This document shows positions 11,422-22,829 of a stretch of 64,000 nt of DNA, one piece after another. Each line of letters starts with the position of its first letter. Position 1 is the stretch's first letter. Both the position numbers and the translations under genes were made by a program. The stretch covers positions 61,302,069-61,366,068 of the forward strand of contig NC_060254.1 in NCBI RefSeq assembly GCF_921293095.1. Reading direction: 5' to 3'. The notes below the pieces were generated by a model. It saw nothing but the letters and a program-made list of their open reading frames with translations. It ran no database searches and was not told the origin of the DNA. This DNA is from Ischnura elegans (lineage: Eukaryota; Arthropoda; Insecta; Odonata; Coenagrionidae).

Positions 11422-11793
11422 GTTAGAACCAAGGGGATTGCATTGAGGAGGCCCAATTCCGTCCCATAGAAGGCTGATTTCTGTTGCCACTTCGGTCGCG
11501 TTTAAATCGGCTTCCAAAAATGTCCGCGGCGCGGTGATGAGTGCACTTTTTTCCAATATTTTGCAGCATAATGTCTAACATTGCGAGGAATAGCATTGAA
11601 AAGTAATGAATTTGATTAATTACATCATCATGTGTATAAATTTCCTTTTGAAATTTCCCTGTGAAACTCAAATCACTTTGTCCGTCAGCGACACGCGTGG
11701 CTGCTTTTGTAAACCCATTTAAATGCGCGGTTGGTGACAACACATTTAGGGACCAACTTGACGATCCTCTTTTGTAATATTCGTGGTCAGAAC
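11422..11793 (+). mobile_element. hAT-like MITE family G, copy 1
   Basis: A 356-bp non-autonomous element (11430-11785) is flanked by 8-bp repeats GTTAGAAC (11422-11429) and GTCAGAAC (11786-11793), a 7/8 match. It begins CAAGGGG and ends ATTCGTG. Copies 2 (38825-39864) and 3 (61472-61853) share the full text and the 8-bp duplication pattern. TSD length points to the hAT superfamily, though the terminal inverted repeats are weak. The minus-strand frame running through it is spurious. Confidence 0.75.
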
Positions 11794-11849
11794 TTAGCCA
11801 TGAATCGGAGGATCTAGCCATGGAGGATCGATGCCATTAAAACGTTGGT

Positions 11850-12700
11850 TCTGACTGAACGGCTCACATGGCGGATATTCATACAATACACTTTTACTAA
11901 GTATCAGCCTCCACCATTTAATTCCGTGACCTAGTGAGACACGGTAGAAAAGCATCTATACAGGCATGGTCGATATTGAAAATTCAATGTTGATCACGAT
12001 AAATTCGTAATATCGATAATTGGCGGTTATGATAACTAATACCGGGACGATGAAAATATCGGACCCGATAAAAAATCCGATTCCATTTGCCGGATGATAA
12101 ATCGTGATATGTACTCATTAGAAGGCAATTTTTATCAGCAAAATTATCATGAAGACGATTTTTTTATCGAACCACAATATATTGGAAGATCATTGATCGT
12201 TAGTTTTCGAAACTCTATATCAGGTTCCCGTTAAATTTAAGTATCGTGATATTTCACGACATATCAACTAGGCCTACATCTATTAAATCGAAATTGATGA
12301 ATAAAACTGGCGTATTGCATAAAATTAAAGGCTTTCGTGACCTCTTAGAGTACGATGATGATAATCGAATACCTAAGGTTGTACTGCCGAGATCAAAGAA
12401 TACTCGGGATTGTAATAACACTGATATTTAACATCGAATTATAATTTGCCGATCTTTCCTTTCATGCATTTGTTAAATGGTTGATTGTTATTGATTTGTT
12501 AAATGGGAGTTCACTGATTACACGTGAAGCAATTTAACCTTTTGGTCATGTAATAACTGTACGGATTCACTTATTGCTATCGAGCTCATCTGATACTGTC
12601 ACAATACTAATACTGACTGAACAGCTCACATGGTAGGTTAATCGTGAAGAATTCATCCACAAATGTTTATGTGGAAAAATTCAAAGTTCTTTATTTCATT
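11850..12700. other. Unassigned AT-rich DNA
   Basis: No gene or repeat boundary was recognised. There is some internal direct repetition of 'gatcgatatcg'-like text near 11960-12120. Confidence 0.45.
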
Positions 12701-12984
12701 CAAGGGCGTTGGAATATGCTTGAGGGGGCACCACTGGTTCCGATCGTGGAGGGAAGTGTGGCAGGAATTATGAGGCCGCTTGGGTAGGATGAGACACGCC
12801 TACTTTAACCAAAACATTGACAATCCCATGAGGGTCAATGCTTACTATTTGGTGAAATTTTTGGTCACTACTGGTTCATAAATTAAAATAAACTATGGAA
12901 CGTACACTTTTAACCTTTCTTATTTTCTTACTTCATATAAAATTCGAAAAATCAAGCGAGATGGAGTGGAATTGATTCATAACG

Positions 12985-13081
12985 AAACACTGACTTGCAA
13001 TTTTCCACAAAAATGTTGTGGAAATAGTAGTTTGTAGGAAACTGACTTGCAATTTTTGTGGAAAATTGCAAGTCAGTGTTT
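12985..13081. repeat. Perfect 30-bp inverted repeat
   Basis: The 30 bp at 12985-13014, beginning AAACACTGACTTGC, is exactly reverse complemented at 13052-13081, with a 37-nt spacer that itself repeats 'actgacttgcaattt'. It is probably a small foldback insertion within the family B cluster. Confidence 0.8.
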
Positions 13082-13736
13082 CATTCTTACTTCATTCGCG
13101 GAGTTAAGTCTCAAAAATCTTTTCCCGGGGAAAATTTATTATCAATCACCATGGTTACGTTCTACTATCAGCTCAGCTGAAAATAAAATTTTACGAGAGT
13201 AAACTGGTCATTTACCTGCACTTATACTGGTATTTATTCTTATTATAGCCAACGGATATCTAAAAATTAGAGTAGTGAAGTATACATTCAAGGATATCCT
13301 TACCAGTAAAGTGGCTAACAAACACGGAGTTTATACGTTAATAGAAGTGTCGCGAATGATGGAGAAAACCCGATGAAAATCACCGGTGTAACACTTATGA
13401 TTATGTTAGCATTTTTCACTTACTTTAGTTCATTTTCAGAACAAAACTTAGCCATATAAAACTATCCGGGGGAGACTTAAGTCCAAAAATTGTCAAACCA
13501 AGGTGGCGGAGCTTTGACCACGCTAAAAACTTGGAAACAGCGCCTCTAGATATTCCAAGGAGGTTGTAAATACACTGGAGGGGGCATAACTGGTTCCAAG
13601 CGTTCAGCGCAGTGTGGCAGGAATGGGGGTGCTTGGGTAAGCCATGCCAAAACATAACAATCCCATAAGAGTCAATGCTAACTATTTGGTGAAATATTCG
13701 GCCATGATCGTTGTTACGTTAAAATAAACGGTATTA

Positions 13737-13924
13737 CTTTACAAGAGGTACAATCCAGCTCGAGGGATATTTTTTTCTAGTTGACCAGCCCGTACATGTG
13801 CCCGGAAAGTGATTTACCCACTTCTACTTCCCACTTTGTTATGTATTGGACCAGCTCGAGGGATATTTTTTTCTTATTTAAAGTGAAGGTTTAATGGCAA
13901 AATCCGGATTGTACCTCTTGTAAA
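13737..13924. mobile_element. Small MITE, ~190 bp
   Basis: Terminal inverted repeats TTTACAAGAGGTACAATCC (near 13739) and its complement (near 13906-13924) enclose ~150 bp that contains a direct repeat of 'cagctcgagggatattttt' at about 13763 and 13852. A target-site duplication could not be defined, so the superfamily is open. Confidence 0.65.
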
Positions 13925-14559
13925 ATTTTACCAAATAAACTATCGCAAACGAACACAGTAAACCTTTTTTCTATCATTATGGGAAGGCTTCGTGAAAATA
14001 TGCCTCGAATATGTTTTCCCAAGAAAAAATTATTGTCAATCACCACGATTCGGCTGTGCAACTAGCTTATCCGAAAATAAAATTTTACAAGTGTAAAATA
14101 TCCATTCCCTATCACATCTACTGGTAATGAATAAGATTACAACCAATGGAAATCTTACGATAGCGGACCGGTCGCAATAATAGTATGAAAGTATGTTCAC
14201 GACGATATAAATATTATCATCACGAAGATATATAGACAGTTTAATATACATAGTAGTACGACGAACGCTTGGAAAACTCCAAAGACAATCTAGAAGTAAT
14301 TGTTGCATTTACATTTTATAAATCAGAGGCAATATAAGAAATAGAATACTTGATTATATACGTACACTGTTTGAGACTAAGTCCGAAAATGGTTAAACCA
14401 AGATGGCGGAATTCTGACCACGCTCAATAATCGAGTATAGCGCCTCCAGTGTATTTACTACCTCCTTGAGATATTCCAACATACATCCTTGGTTTCATAT
14501 CCTTACTAGGTCACTTTCATACGTTATGGGCAGCTCACATCATTGGACTCCACACTACT

Positions 14560-14830
14560 ATGTGGAGGCTGAACTCGGGTAACCAGCATCGGTGTGCCAC
14601 AGGGATCGCGTTCGAAGCCACAGGGATGGCCCGAGAATTGAGTTGAGGACGGCGGCCCAAAGGAATGATCGGAATGGGTGAGGAGGAGAAGAGGGCCGCG
14701 CCCCGGTCCGCTTGCTCGTCTTCATTTGTTTCCCCTCCATTCCGAATTGAGGAAAAGGGGCGCGTCTCATCCACATCCTCGTGACGACGAACACGTACGC
14801 CCAGAATCCTCCACGGTGAGACGATGATTT
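14560..14830. other. GC-rich island
   Basis: A locally GC- and CpG-rich stretch in an AT-rich surround. No ORF in it resembles a known family. It could be a regulatory island, an old unexpressed exon or unmethylated DNA. Confidence 0.3.
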
Positions 14831-15420
14831 GACGCGCAATAATGCTTTTAATGCGGTTCGACTTTGTTTCCATGGTGCAATCACAAAATAAAACATCTAA
14901 ATATAGGCCGAACACGCCACCCGTATGATTTGCCATTTGAGCCCCAGCTTTCTTGAAAAATTTCGGAGGATATGAGCTAGGTAATTTAATTAAGGTAATT
15001 TCGCATCTCTTGAAAAATTATGATGCATAATGCTTCCATAACCGAATTACTTTGTGAATATTTTCCTAGAATCTGCACAGAAACCTTAAAAAAAACTAAA
15101 ATATCTTTTCACTTTGCTCTTTCAAAATAAACTTTACCTTCTTCTGTGACGCCTTTATTTTCTTTATTATTTTATGTATAAAGTTTTGCACCGAGTCTGT
15201 TATAAATAAAACAACTAATTATAACGTAGGATTTTTTAATTGCACTAGAAAATGGTTCAAGTGATCCGAGTTTTTTTTTTTAATTACATCTTTCACAATA
15301 CGCTTCCATAGACGCAAGCGTTGTGGGGGCCCCCTAGCCTCGGGGCCCTCGGCGATTGTCGACTGGCCGACCCCGCGAGACCGTCCCTGCAGATACACTG
15401 ATATTTTTTTACAAATTTTT

Positions 15421-15545
15421 TAATGGTCTGACCCAGATATCGACACTAAACACTATGTCATTCTCAAAGGTGTATAGTGTATAGGTGCATATCGTTGAGA
15501 ATAATATATACTTAGTATAATGTCAAAACCTGGGTCAGACCATTA
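15421..15545. mobile_element. 125-bp MITE with 16-bp TIRs
   Basis: TAATGGTCTGACCCAG (15421-15436) is exactly reverse complemented at 15530-15545, and flanking T/A bases extend the pairing by one or two positions. The interior is AT-rich with no coding content. The TSD may be TTAA-like but cannot be separated from the TIR. Confidence 0.7.
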
Positions 15546-15635
15546 AAGACAAATTGTGGGACATTCAAGAACGTACTTGTGATTATTTTTACTGTTATAC
15601 AGATCCACCAAAGTACTTGATGATAGTTTAAATAA

Positions 15636-15770
15636 ACCGGGACTAGCCACGGTGATATCTTTACGGGGGTCACCCGCAAAAATCCGCAGAGAGAAAAATC
15701 ACTCACTTTGACCGGTATTCGAACCCGGGGGCCCCGATTGCCTTTAGCCAGTTAAGATACCGAAACGAAT
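15636..15770 (-). repeat. tRNA-derived SINE, family S2
   Basis: On the minus strand there is an A-box-like 'tcttaactggctaaagg', a B box GGTTCGAATACC and a tail ending 'gtggctagtcccgg'. The tail recurs on the minus strand at 40049-40160 and 55450-55500, so this is a dispersed SINE and not a single tRNA relic. Confidence 0.65.
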
Positions 15771-15844
15771 GGATATTTGAGGACACTACCGGACAAGCTG
15801 GAATGGACTGTTGAGCATATGATGCCACAGCACAACATACAGAA

Positions 15845-15925
15845 TGATGACTACGTAGCAATCGAAACACGTGTTGTAAGCTGTTATTATAAAATTTGTG
15901 GGCAAAACCATATCTTTGTTTATCA
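15845..15925 (+). ncRNA. Hammerhead-like motif, solo arm of the 4-kb foldback family
   Basis: TGATGA (15845-15850) is followed by GAA at 15864-15866, stem III ACA-CG-TGT (15867-15874) and T at 15875, then sequence matching the right arm of the foldback at 3.74-4.08 kb. The C preceding TGATGA is changed to A, and stem II has been replaced by the palindrome CTACGTAG. Catalytic activity is unlikely. Confidence 0.45.
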
Positions 15926-18900
15926 TTAGATCCACCAAATACCACCATCCACCCTTAAGTTGACCACTGATTTATTTTCTGCTGTCCCCCATGAGGCACA
16001 ATGGGATCATGTACTCCTTTGTACGTTGGGAGCACAAATTTCCTCAAAACGATCCCCCAGAGCTTGTAAAGGCCCGCTGATCTTCGAGGTAACCAAAGAC
16101 ATTGTCTTCCCTTCGGACATCACTATCTTGCCGACAATTTTCCAAACCCCTTCCCCACCTCACCCCTTTCTGCCGCCTCCAAGGTATTCACGCACGTCTC
16201 AGACTTCCGGTGGTCAACAAACAAAAAAAAGATAGGAGCCAACCGACCAAAAAGTAAAAAAAAAAAGGTTTTGGAGAGCAAGAGAGATGGAATGGGCAGG
16301 ATGGAAGTGTCATAAGAAGATGAAGGCTGCGAGACGCATGAAGAAGGTTAAGACAAGGAGTGACAAGAGGGAAAGAAAGGATTCGGGCCGAAGATAGAGG
16401 CGAGGGAAGCTTGAAAAGGGAGAATTGAGCCATTATGTAGTGAAGGAACATGATAATCAAAATTAGGAATGTAATAATTAACATTACCGTACGTAATGCA
16501 CTAATTAATATATGTTGACAAAGAAAAGGACACTCCAAACTTAGCCTTCATCCTCACTTAAGATATATAGTTGAGATTACTGCTATAATACCCTAAAACT
16601 TATAGAGCATTACAAATAGCAGCCCTAGAAACGCTAAACTGAGATCTAAAAATGTTCCCAAAATCAAGATGCACTGAATGTTGAATATTTATCGATACAC
16701 GTGGACGGTCATAGGCTATTTACGAGGCATAGATGACATGCATGCGGTACCCACCATCGTCATCGGAGACCACGAATTATACTTATTTATGAAATAATTA
16801 TGGTATTAGATGCTAACCAATAAAAATCCCGAGGAATATTGCGGCACTCTGAATTAAGTCTTATCACATCATTGATTTATTTTTTTAATTGTCCACATGA
16901 GCCACGATGGGATCATGTGCTCCTTTTTATGTCGGAACGCAATTTCTTTTCACATTGTCATACTTAATTCAGTGTGATGATTCGGCACCAACACTTCATT
17001 TCACAAAATAAACCGGTTTCTTTCCCCTCCACCTTCCTGCTTATCCAAAATCATGAACTATGTTGTGGTTTTCAATACGCCAGCTGTACAAAGAGCACAA
17101 ACTCCATCACCAATCAATGTTTGTCTCCTACTTACCAATGAGGTTCTCAAAATATCAACCAGATTCTAGGTTGAAGGTACATCTTGTGAATTATTTTCTG
17201 AATTCATGCACCCTGAATTGAGTTAAAATGGAAAAAGTTTTACGCCCAGTAAACATTAAGTTGTAATTGGCAATCAAGAAATTTTCAAGGAAAGGATATG
17301 ATAAAATATACGAGCATAAATTTATAAGTTTGATAAAATAAAAATTAAGCAGAAAGGTAATAAGATATCTGCAGTATCTTGAAAATATATGGCAAAAGTA
17401 AAGTATACATTTATTTCGTTTATCTAGTCCTAGATATGATGAGTTCCTTGAGAAGCCTTCGTACTGCAACCAATGCTTTTGCATGATCGTTAACATAGTT
17501 TTAGTCTTACACAATTCACTCAAGGTGTCATCACGATATCGGTAGTAAAAATTAATTTGTTATTACAACAACCAGTTGATCTGATTACATATTAATTTTC
17601 ATCAGCATATAAAACAAAAAAGCTAATACTTAACAAAGGGCACAAGTCTCTTCCGCAAAAGTTAGGAAAAAAGGTTTAAACCAACAGCTAATTCAGAAAT
17701 TTTGCATTATTCGAAAACCAGTCTATCGTAATGCTATCGATCAATTATTTAAAATTATAATTTTAATTCCTCATAATATAAACAAAATATGAAGTATGTA
17801 TTAACTAATTTTGATTTGAAATTAGACACCCTTTGTGTCTCTTCCTCCTATTAAGGCTGCCGACTCACTCATTTACAAATAAATTTAAATTGGGCGGGCA
17901 GCATTCACTTTTTTAACTTTCACTTAATTTGCTGGAGAAAAAACACAAAATATATAAAATAGACACATAAATACATTGAGAAAATAGTGCCCAAAAATGG
18001 AAATTATACATAAAAAGAAAAAAATTACAACGCTTCGTAATATCCCGGCAGCTACAATTTTATATAAGTGTATTGGTGGCAACTCTACAGTCGTAAGAAA
18101 CCAATTTCTGACTAATTTCATTCATAATTGGTTAAAATCATCTAAATTACATACTTCATTTCGGTACATAGTTCATACGGTTCACATTTACACACAAATT
18201 AACCATTGTTGGCTGCGATGCAACAGCACTCTTTTGTTTCTCAGAAAACATACGTTGCTATAGAGGCCCTCATATGGTGGCAGATGCTAGGTGGAAAACA
18301 GAGGAGCTGTCCGTTTCCACGAAGATTCAACTGTTGGCCGTGCTGTTGCCTATTAGGGAGGGTCAGATAGCTTTATCCGATTATTCAGTCTTCCGAGAGA
18401 GAGTGATGGGTAGCCCGCACGCAACAAAGAATTTTCAAAAAAAATAAGTATATAATTGGTAAGATAATCAAGGGCTGATATAAGAAGTGAAAACCATCAG
18501 TTACGTCAATGCTCTCGGTCTAATGATCAACGCGTCAAATAATGCAAAAAATATTTCATCGCGCTTGGCGATACAGTAAAAAAAAACATGGGCCTATTAT
18601 AAAGTACCTTGGCAGTGAGAATATGAAATAGGATACAAATTTTAAAATGGCAACGCGGTTAAAAGCACATACTTTTCTCTGAATTAAATTTTACCAATTA
18701 CTTAGATAGGCATCCCCGTGTTTTTAGGAAATGACCCTCATTAATTGGGCTTACCTTAAGGACTACTCGTCATTCAAGCCCATGTTTCAAAATTAAAATA
18801 AATAAAGCTTTGTTTTAATTAAAGAAATACATTAGCTATTTATGCATTATCAAACTATTGCATTGAAGAGCAATTTGGAATCCTTCCATTTTCCTCAGAA

Positions 18901-21900
18901 CTCCATCTTTTTTATCATCTGGTTACTATTTCGTTATATTCTGGTTGTAGAAACAATTTTTCAATCCAAATCATTTCTTCTCCGATGTGCACATCACATG
19001 TAATTATTCCAACTTACTCATCAAAAAAAAAAACAAAAACAAAAAACACATAAATATTCAATGTTTTTCTTTCTATAAAAACAGCACTCGATTTATTTTT
19101 ATTTTGAGTATGAATGACAGTCCTTCAGGTTAGCCTATTGAATGCTGGATTTTGATACAGTTACAGTACAGAAGACAACGCGCGAGTATTATTTCTTCAG
19201 AATGTCTTCCATTTGTCACTCGATGACGTACCTGTGCGTGATGTAACACCTAGGTAATTCGATGAAAATCATAAGGAAGAAAACCACTGAATACGCTCAA
19301 GAGGTAGCCATACAAAGGGAGGCCAGCGCCTACAACGGAAGGGACGAGAAAGGTGGAGAGAGTGAAAGAATCACGGGGATCACGCATTGCGTACGAGGAA
19401 CCTCAGGTGAGGAAGCCGCTCTGCGTGTGCATCACGCCCTAGGTGACCGTCGAGGCGTCAACACACAGCACGGCCGCGAATTCATAAAGAATAAGAAGAG
19501 GGAGGGGGTTATGCTCGAGTAGGGGAAGGAGGGGAGGGGGTGGTTAAGGGGACACTAAAAAGGGATGAGGGGGGGAAGGAGGGGTTGTAGTATCCCCCAC
19601 CCACGTTCCCACCACCTCCCATACGTTACCCATCCCACAATCAGCTTCCCCACCTCTGTCCACCCTCCTCCATCACTTCGAGATTTGAGAAGAGTCAAAA
19701 GAGGATTTTTTTTCAACCTTTTTTTTTTCATTTTTTTTTCATCTTTTTTTTTCAATCTTTTTTTTCATCTTTTTTTTTGAGGTTATGAGGGAAAACTGGA
19801 GGGGAGTCGACCAAGATGAAGCGAAGTGTGGAAAGGAAAGGAGGGGTATGAGGATATGGGAGGAACATAAGAAAAAGGGACCAGAAGAGTGGAGGGGATC
19901 GCGTCACAAGGCCCTCATAACGACATACCATCGCCAACACCACCCTCCCACCCCCCCCCCAGAAAATAAGGGGCGGAAGGGATCCAGAGGAGTTTTGAGT
20001 TGGAAAAAGGGGAAAAAATTTTTGGGGAGCTGTGAAGCCTGGGACGTTTCATCCGACGGTAGGCTTATATAAGGAGTGGTGCAGAGGGTAGAGGGGGGGT
20101 GGGCTTTCCTCCCCTTGCTTTTTTGTTTTACTGGAACGTGAGGGAGGTAGGGAAAGGGTAGTGTGAAGTAAGGTTAGCCTTCTAAGGCTCACACAAGCCA
20201 TCGCACCTGGGACGGATGGGCCAGGCGACGCTTTTTAAGAAGGGTAAGCTACCGTGGGGGAAAGAAGGAGTTTAGCGGGAAGCGATTTGAAGAATAGAAA
20301 AAGAAAAGAGGAGGCGAATTCCATGAAAAGGAGAGGATATAATAGCGCGATATGAACCGCAGGAGGGCACGGAAGCGTTGGACTGTCGCCATAGGCACAC
20401 CTACTTTGCTCGCCAAGGAGGAACGCTTTCTTGTGAGGCCGATTTCCTCATCCAGTTATGATTTTCACTCCTCCTAATTTTGTCCTCACCCGGCCAAGAT
20501 AAACCGGTAATGTAAAGGTGGTTAGAGTGGCATCGGCTAAAGTCAAGTTATGTACTCAGCTACCTATTATTTACGCTAAAGAGACGCCAAAAATATTTAC
20601 ACAAACTAAAACATAATTATGAATTAAATTTGAGTGCGATTTTGCACCTCAGCACAATGCAAACGTCAAAAATGATTTTTTAAAAGTATTTACAGTAGTC
20701 AACTTGATTAGTTTCAACACTGCTTCAAACCTTTGCACACTGTAACTGTTGACGATACACCTATTACATATTAATATTAAATATTCACAATCTAAGAGGT
20801 AAATCCTAAATAAACATATTTATTTAATAGGTAAAAGATATGTAAGAAGTCTGTAGAAACCGGGGAACTAAATATATTTACGTAATTTAGGCGAAGTCAG
20901 TTAAGTGGTTTTCGTTCTGTGATGCTGGCACCGGAAATCCCGGCGGCCATCTTGCCAGTTTCAGGCAGATTTTCGCAAATATCTTTCTTATTACATCATA
21001 AACTTATACTTTCCCGTACATATATAGATTCGTCATAAAACTTTGCCTCTAATTAATGCCGTCTCAACAACGCCTTGTTGTAAGGAGTGCAGCCCGCCAT
21101 CTCGAAAGTTGCGGGTCGCACGCTTTGAATTGCGCGTGGGTTCTTGCCCTCGGAGTCGGGAAGCGAATAATCGCACACAAGTATTTAAAGTTTTATCCCA
21201 AAGTTTATTTCCATTTAAAATCCCAGTTATCCAATCAATTCAATGAATATACATAAAGTGATGATGAATTTGTGCGTCAAGAATAGCCAAAATTTACAAC
21301 ATTACCAAAAGTCTCGGGAAAGAGAGGAGCTGCTGGTGATGGCACGGGTGGATAGCGAGGCACTTCGGTCGCACGGGCCATAAGGCCCGCGCTTCGACTC
21401 CAGCTGACGGCTACATTGCTGACTGACCACTGACGAGTGACCAGTGACTGAGTATGAGTTACTGAGTGAGTTCCTGAGTGCCAATAGCATCTCCACCGTG
21501 CCATTACATAGCGAAGTGGAACTAGGATGTTTTCGTCCAAGGAGAAGGGGAAAGGCAGGGGAAGAGGAAGGTTAGGCGTTCTTAAAAGTGAAAAGGTACA
21601 AATCGCGAGGCATAGTTTGTCATAGCTGGCTATTCTGAGACGTCACATAACAACATGTTTATGCATATTTTGGAAATGGAAATCTTCCATTTCCGGATCA
21701 CTACATTGTTACAAACAACTTTCATAGCTCGAAGAAAACTAATTTCTCCACAAGATCCCATGTTAAATTATCCTAATTTTACCCTCAAATGCATCAAAAA
21801 GGGTGCATGGGATTCCCTTTTTCTTTGGATCATGGAAAGTGCGTCTTTCATAGAATATGTGGCCAAAGTTTTATCGAATTCTTGTTACTTTTATCTAGGC

Positions 21901-21945
21901 GCTCTAACTACTTTAATGAAACATCCCCTTTCCCTCTCGTTCTTG
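15926..21945. other. Long unassigned stretch with simple-sequence tracts
   Basis: About 6 kb without a recognised gene or element boundary. A purine-rich strand lies at about 16205-16400. A T-rich tract interrupted by single C or A bases lies at about 19680-19780. G-rich low-complexity DNA lies at about 19500-20150. The open frames crossing these tracts are compositional. Confidence 0.5.
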
Positions 21946-21947
21946 TT

Positions 21948-21979
21948 TCGCACGATACTTGCGAATAGTATCGTGCGAT
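21948..21979. repeat. 12-bp stem hairpin
   Basis: TCGCACGATACT and its complement AGTATCGTGCGA flank an 8-nt spacer. It lies immediately upstream of the hammerhead foldback at 22.0 kb. Function is unknown. Confidence 0.7.
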
Positions 21980-22005
21980 CCAGCAAAGGAATAAGTACAC
22001 TACCA

Positions 22006-22283
22006 AGTATTTCTGACGAATATTTCTCGGGTTCTCAGCCAGGTTAATGCTTTAATATAAGCCGACGTTTTGTCTCCCATCCTCAAGGCTGTGGTACTTT
22101 GTGGAGGTCCAATTTCACACTTAAAAACTAAAAATGTTGTTGTTAAATTTTTTTAGTGTTGAATTGGACTTCTATAAAGTAACACAGCCTTGAGGATGAG
22201 TGACAAGTCGTCTCCCGAAACGTCGGCTTATATTAAAGCATTAACCTGGCTGAGAACCCGAGAAATATTCGTCAGAAGTATTC
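22006..22283. mobile_element. Foldback with two opposed hammerhead motifs
   Basis: The left arm (22006-22129) and right arm (about 22160-22283) are long imperfect reverse complements containing 'gaatatttctcggg', 'ccaggttaatgctttaatataa' and 'gccgacgtttt'. Each arm carries a hammerhead-like motif facing outward: minus 22061-22090 and plus 22187-22227. The CCCGAGAAATATTC end text is shared with foldbacks at 32.3 and 50.4 kb, so they belong to one family. It is interpreted as a Penelope-like terminal-repeat palindrome with no coding part left. Confidence 0.7.
22187..22227 (+). ncRNA. Hammerhead-like motif
   Basis: GCC (22187-22189) and GGC (22225-22227) can form stem I. The core reads TTGAGGA where CUGANGA is expected, so C3 is changed. 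An imperfect stem II (GAG.GAC with GTC..CTC) leads to GAAACGTC, containing a palindromic ACGT stem III. The C3 change predicts loss of activity. The opposed copy at 22061-22090 is more decayed. Confidence 0.45.
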
Positions 22284-22353
22284 ACCAGGAAAAATTAAAA
22301 TCGTTTACCAAGTATTGGTTGCAAATAGAAATAAAGTCACACGAATTATAAAT

Positions 22354-22618
22354 GAGTGATAGAGAAGCCAAGGGGTACAAGTGATTTCTTTTTTCTACAC
22401 TTAGTTAGGTACAGAAATCAGGTATGGAAAACTAACCAGATAAATTAGATATTTAGTAGTGCATTTGATTTTCCACTCTATGTCAGCACAGAGCAGAAAC
22501 TCACTCGTATCCCATGGCAACCAAGTTTTTGTGTATTTCTTCCAGCAATTAACTTTACCTAACTCTGTAGAGAAAAATATCACTTGTACCCCCATGCTTC
22601 TCACCCTCTCATATAAAA
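22354..22618. mobile_element. MITE family D, copy 2 (intact ends)
   Basis: Long terminal inverted repeats: GAGAAGCCAAGGGGTACAAG near 22362 pairs with 'cttgtacccccatgcttctc' near 22584-22603. Outermost bases resemble TATATGAGAGGGTG, suggesting a TA target duplication. The element is about 265 bp with no coding capacity. Copies 3 and 4 (47.76 and 53.2 kb) are larger only because of later insertions. Confidence 0.7.
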
Positions 22619-22816
22619 TATGTATTTAGGCTCCCGCGGAATGGAAACAATAGACATAGCAAGGTTTCCTGCATCTAAAAATTGCAAAATAAATTGCATC
22701 CGACATTTCAAATCTGAAAACGTCTGCTCTAACGCCGGCGAAACTGTCGTCACGAAGATGAATCTACGCGGAGGACAACTAGGAAACCTTGCTGCTCCTT
22801 CCATATAAAATGTATT
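22610..22816 (+). mobile_element. Small insertion flanked by 15-bp direct repeats
   Basis: CATATAAAATATGTATT (22610-22626) and CATATAAAATGTATT (22802-22816) flank about 175 bp. An internal inverted repeat (AGCAAGGTTTCCT near 22656 and AGGAAACCTTGCT near 22785) lies just inside. The direct repeats look like a target-site duplication. The segment includes a plus-strand frame (22620-22808) with a faint THAP-like pattern (CIRHF and APSI), which I regard as weak. Confidence 0.45.
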
Positions 22817-22829
22817 CAATGCACGGCCT

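Larger units (their letters stand above)
12700..14500. repeat. Cluster of dispersed repeat family B
   Basis: Three partial copies share 'gtgtggcaggaat', 'caatcccatgagggtcaatgct', 'actatttggtgaaat', 'agtccgaaaatt.gtcaaacc.agatggcgga' and 'cagcgcct..agatattccaa' blocks: about 12700-12860, 13320-13715 and 14365-14490. A fourth copy, interrupted by a foldback, lies at 37300-38000. There is no coding content and the family is unknown. Termini could not be defined, so full length is uncertain (at least 400 bp). Confidence 0.6.

Noticed and set aside
11423..11821. 132-codon minus-strand frame
   Set aside because: It lies across a family G MITE whose other copies do not keep the frame open.
19680..19780. 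T-rich tract as a series of Pol III terminators
   Set aside because: The tract is simple sequence next to G- and purine-rich low-complexity DNA, with no Pol III gene upstream.
22620..22808. THAP-domain exon
   Set aside because: Only the C-x2-H and APSI positions resemble THAP; the N-terminal cysteines and the tryptophan are absent and a repeat-like structure flanks it.
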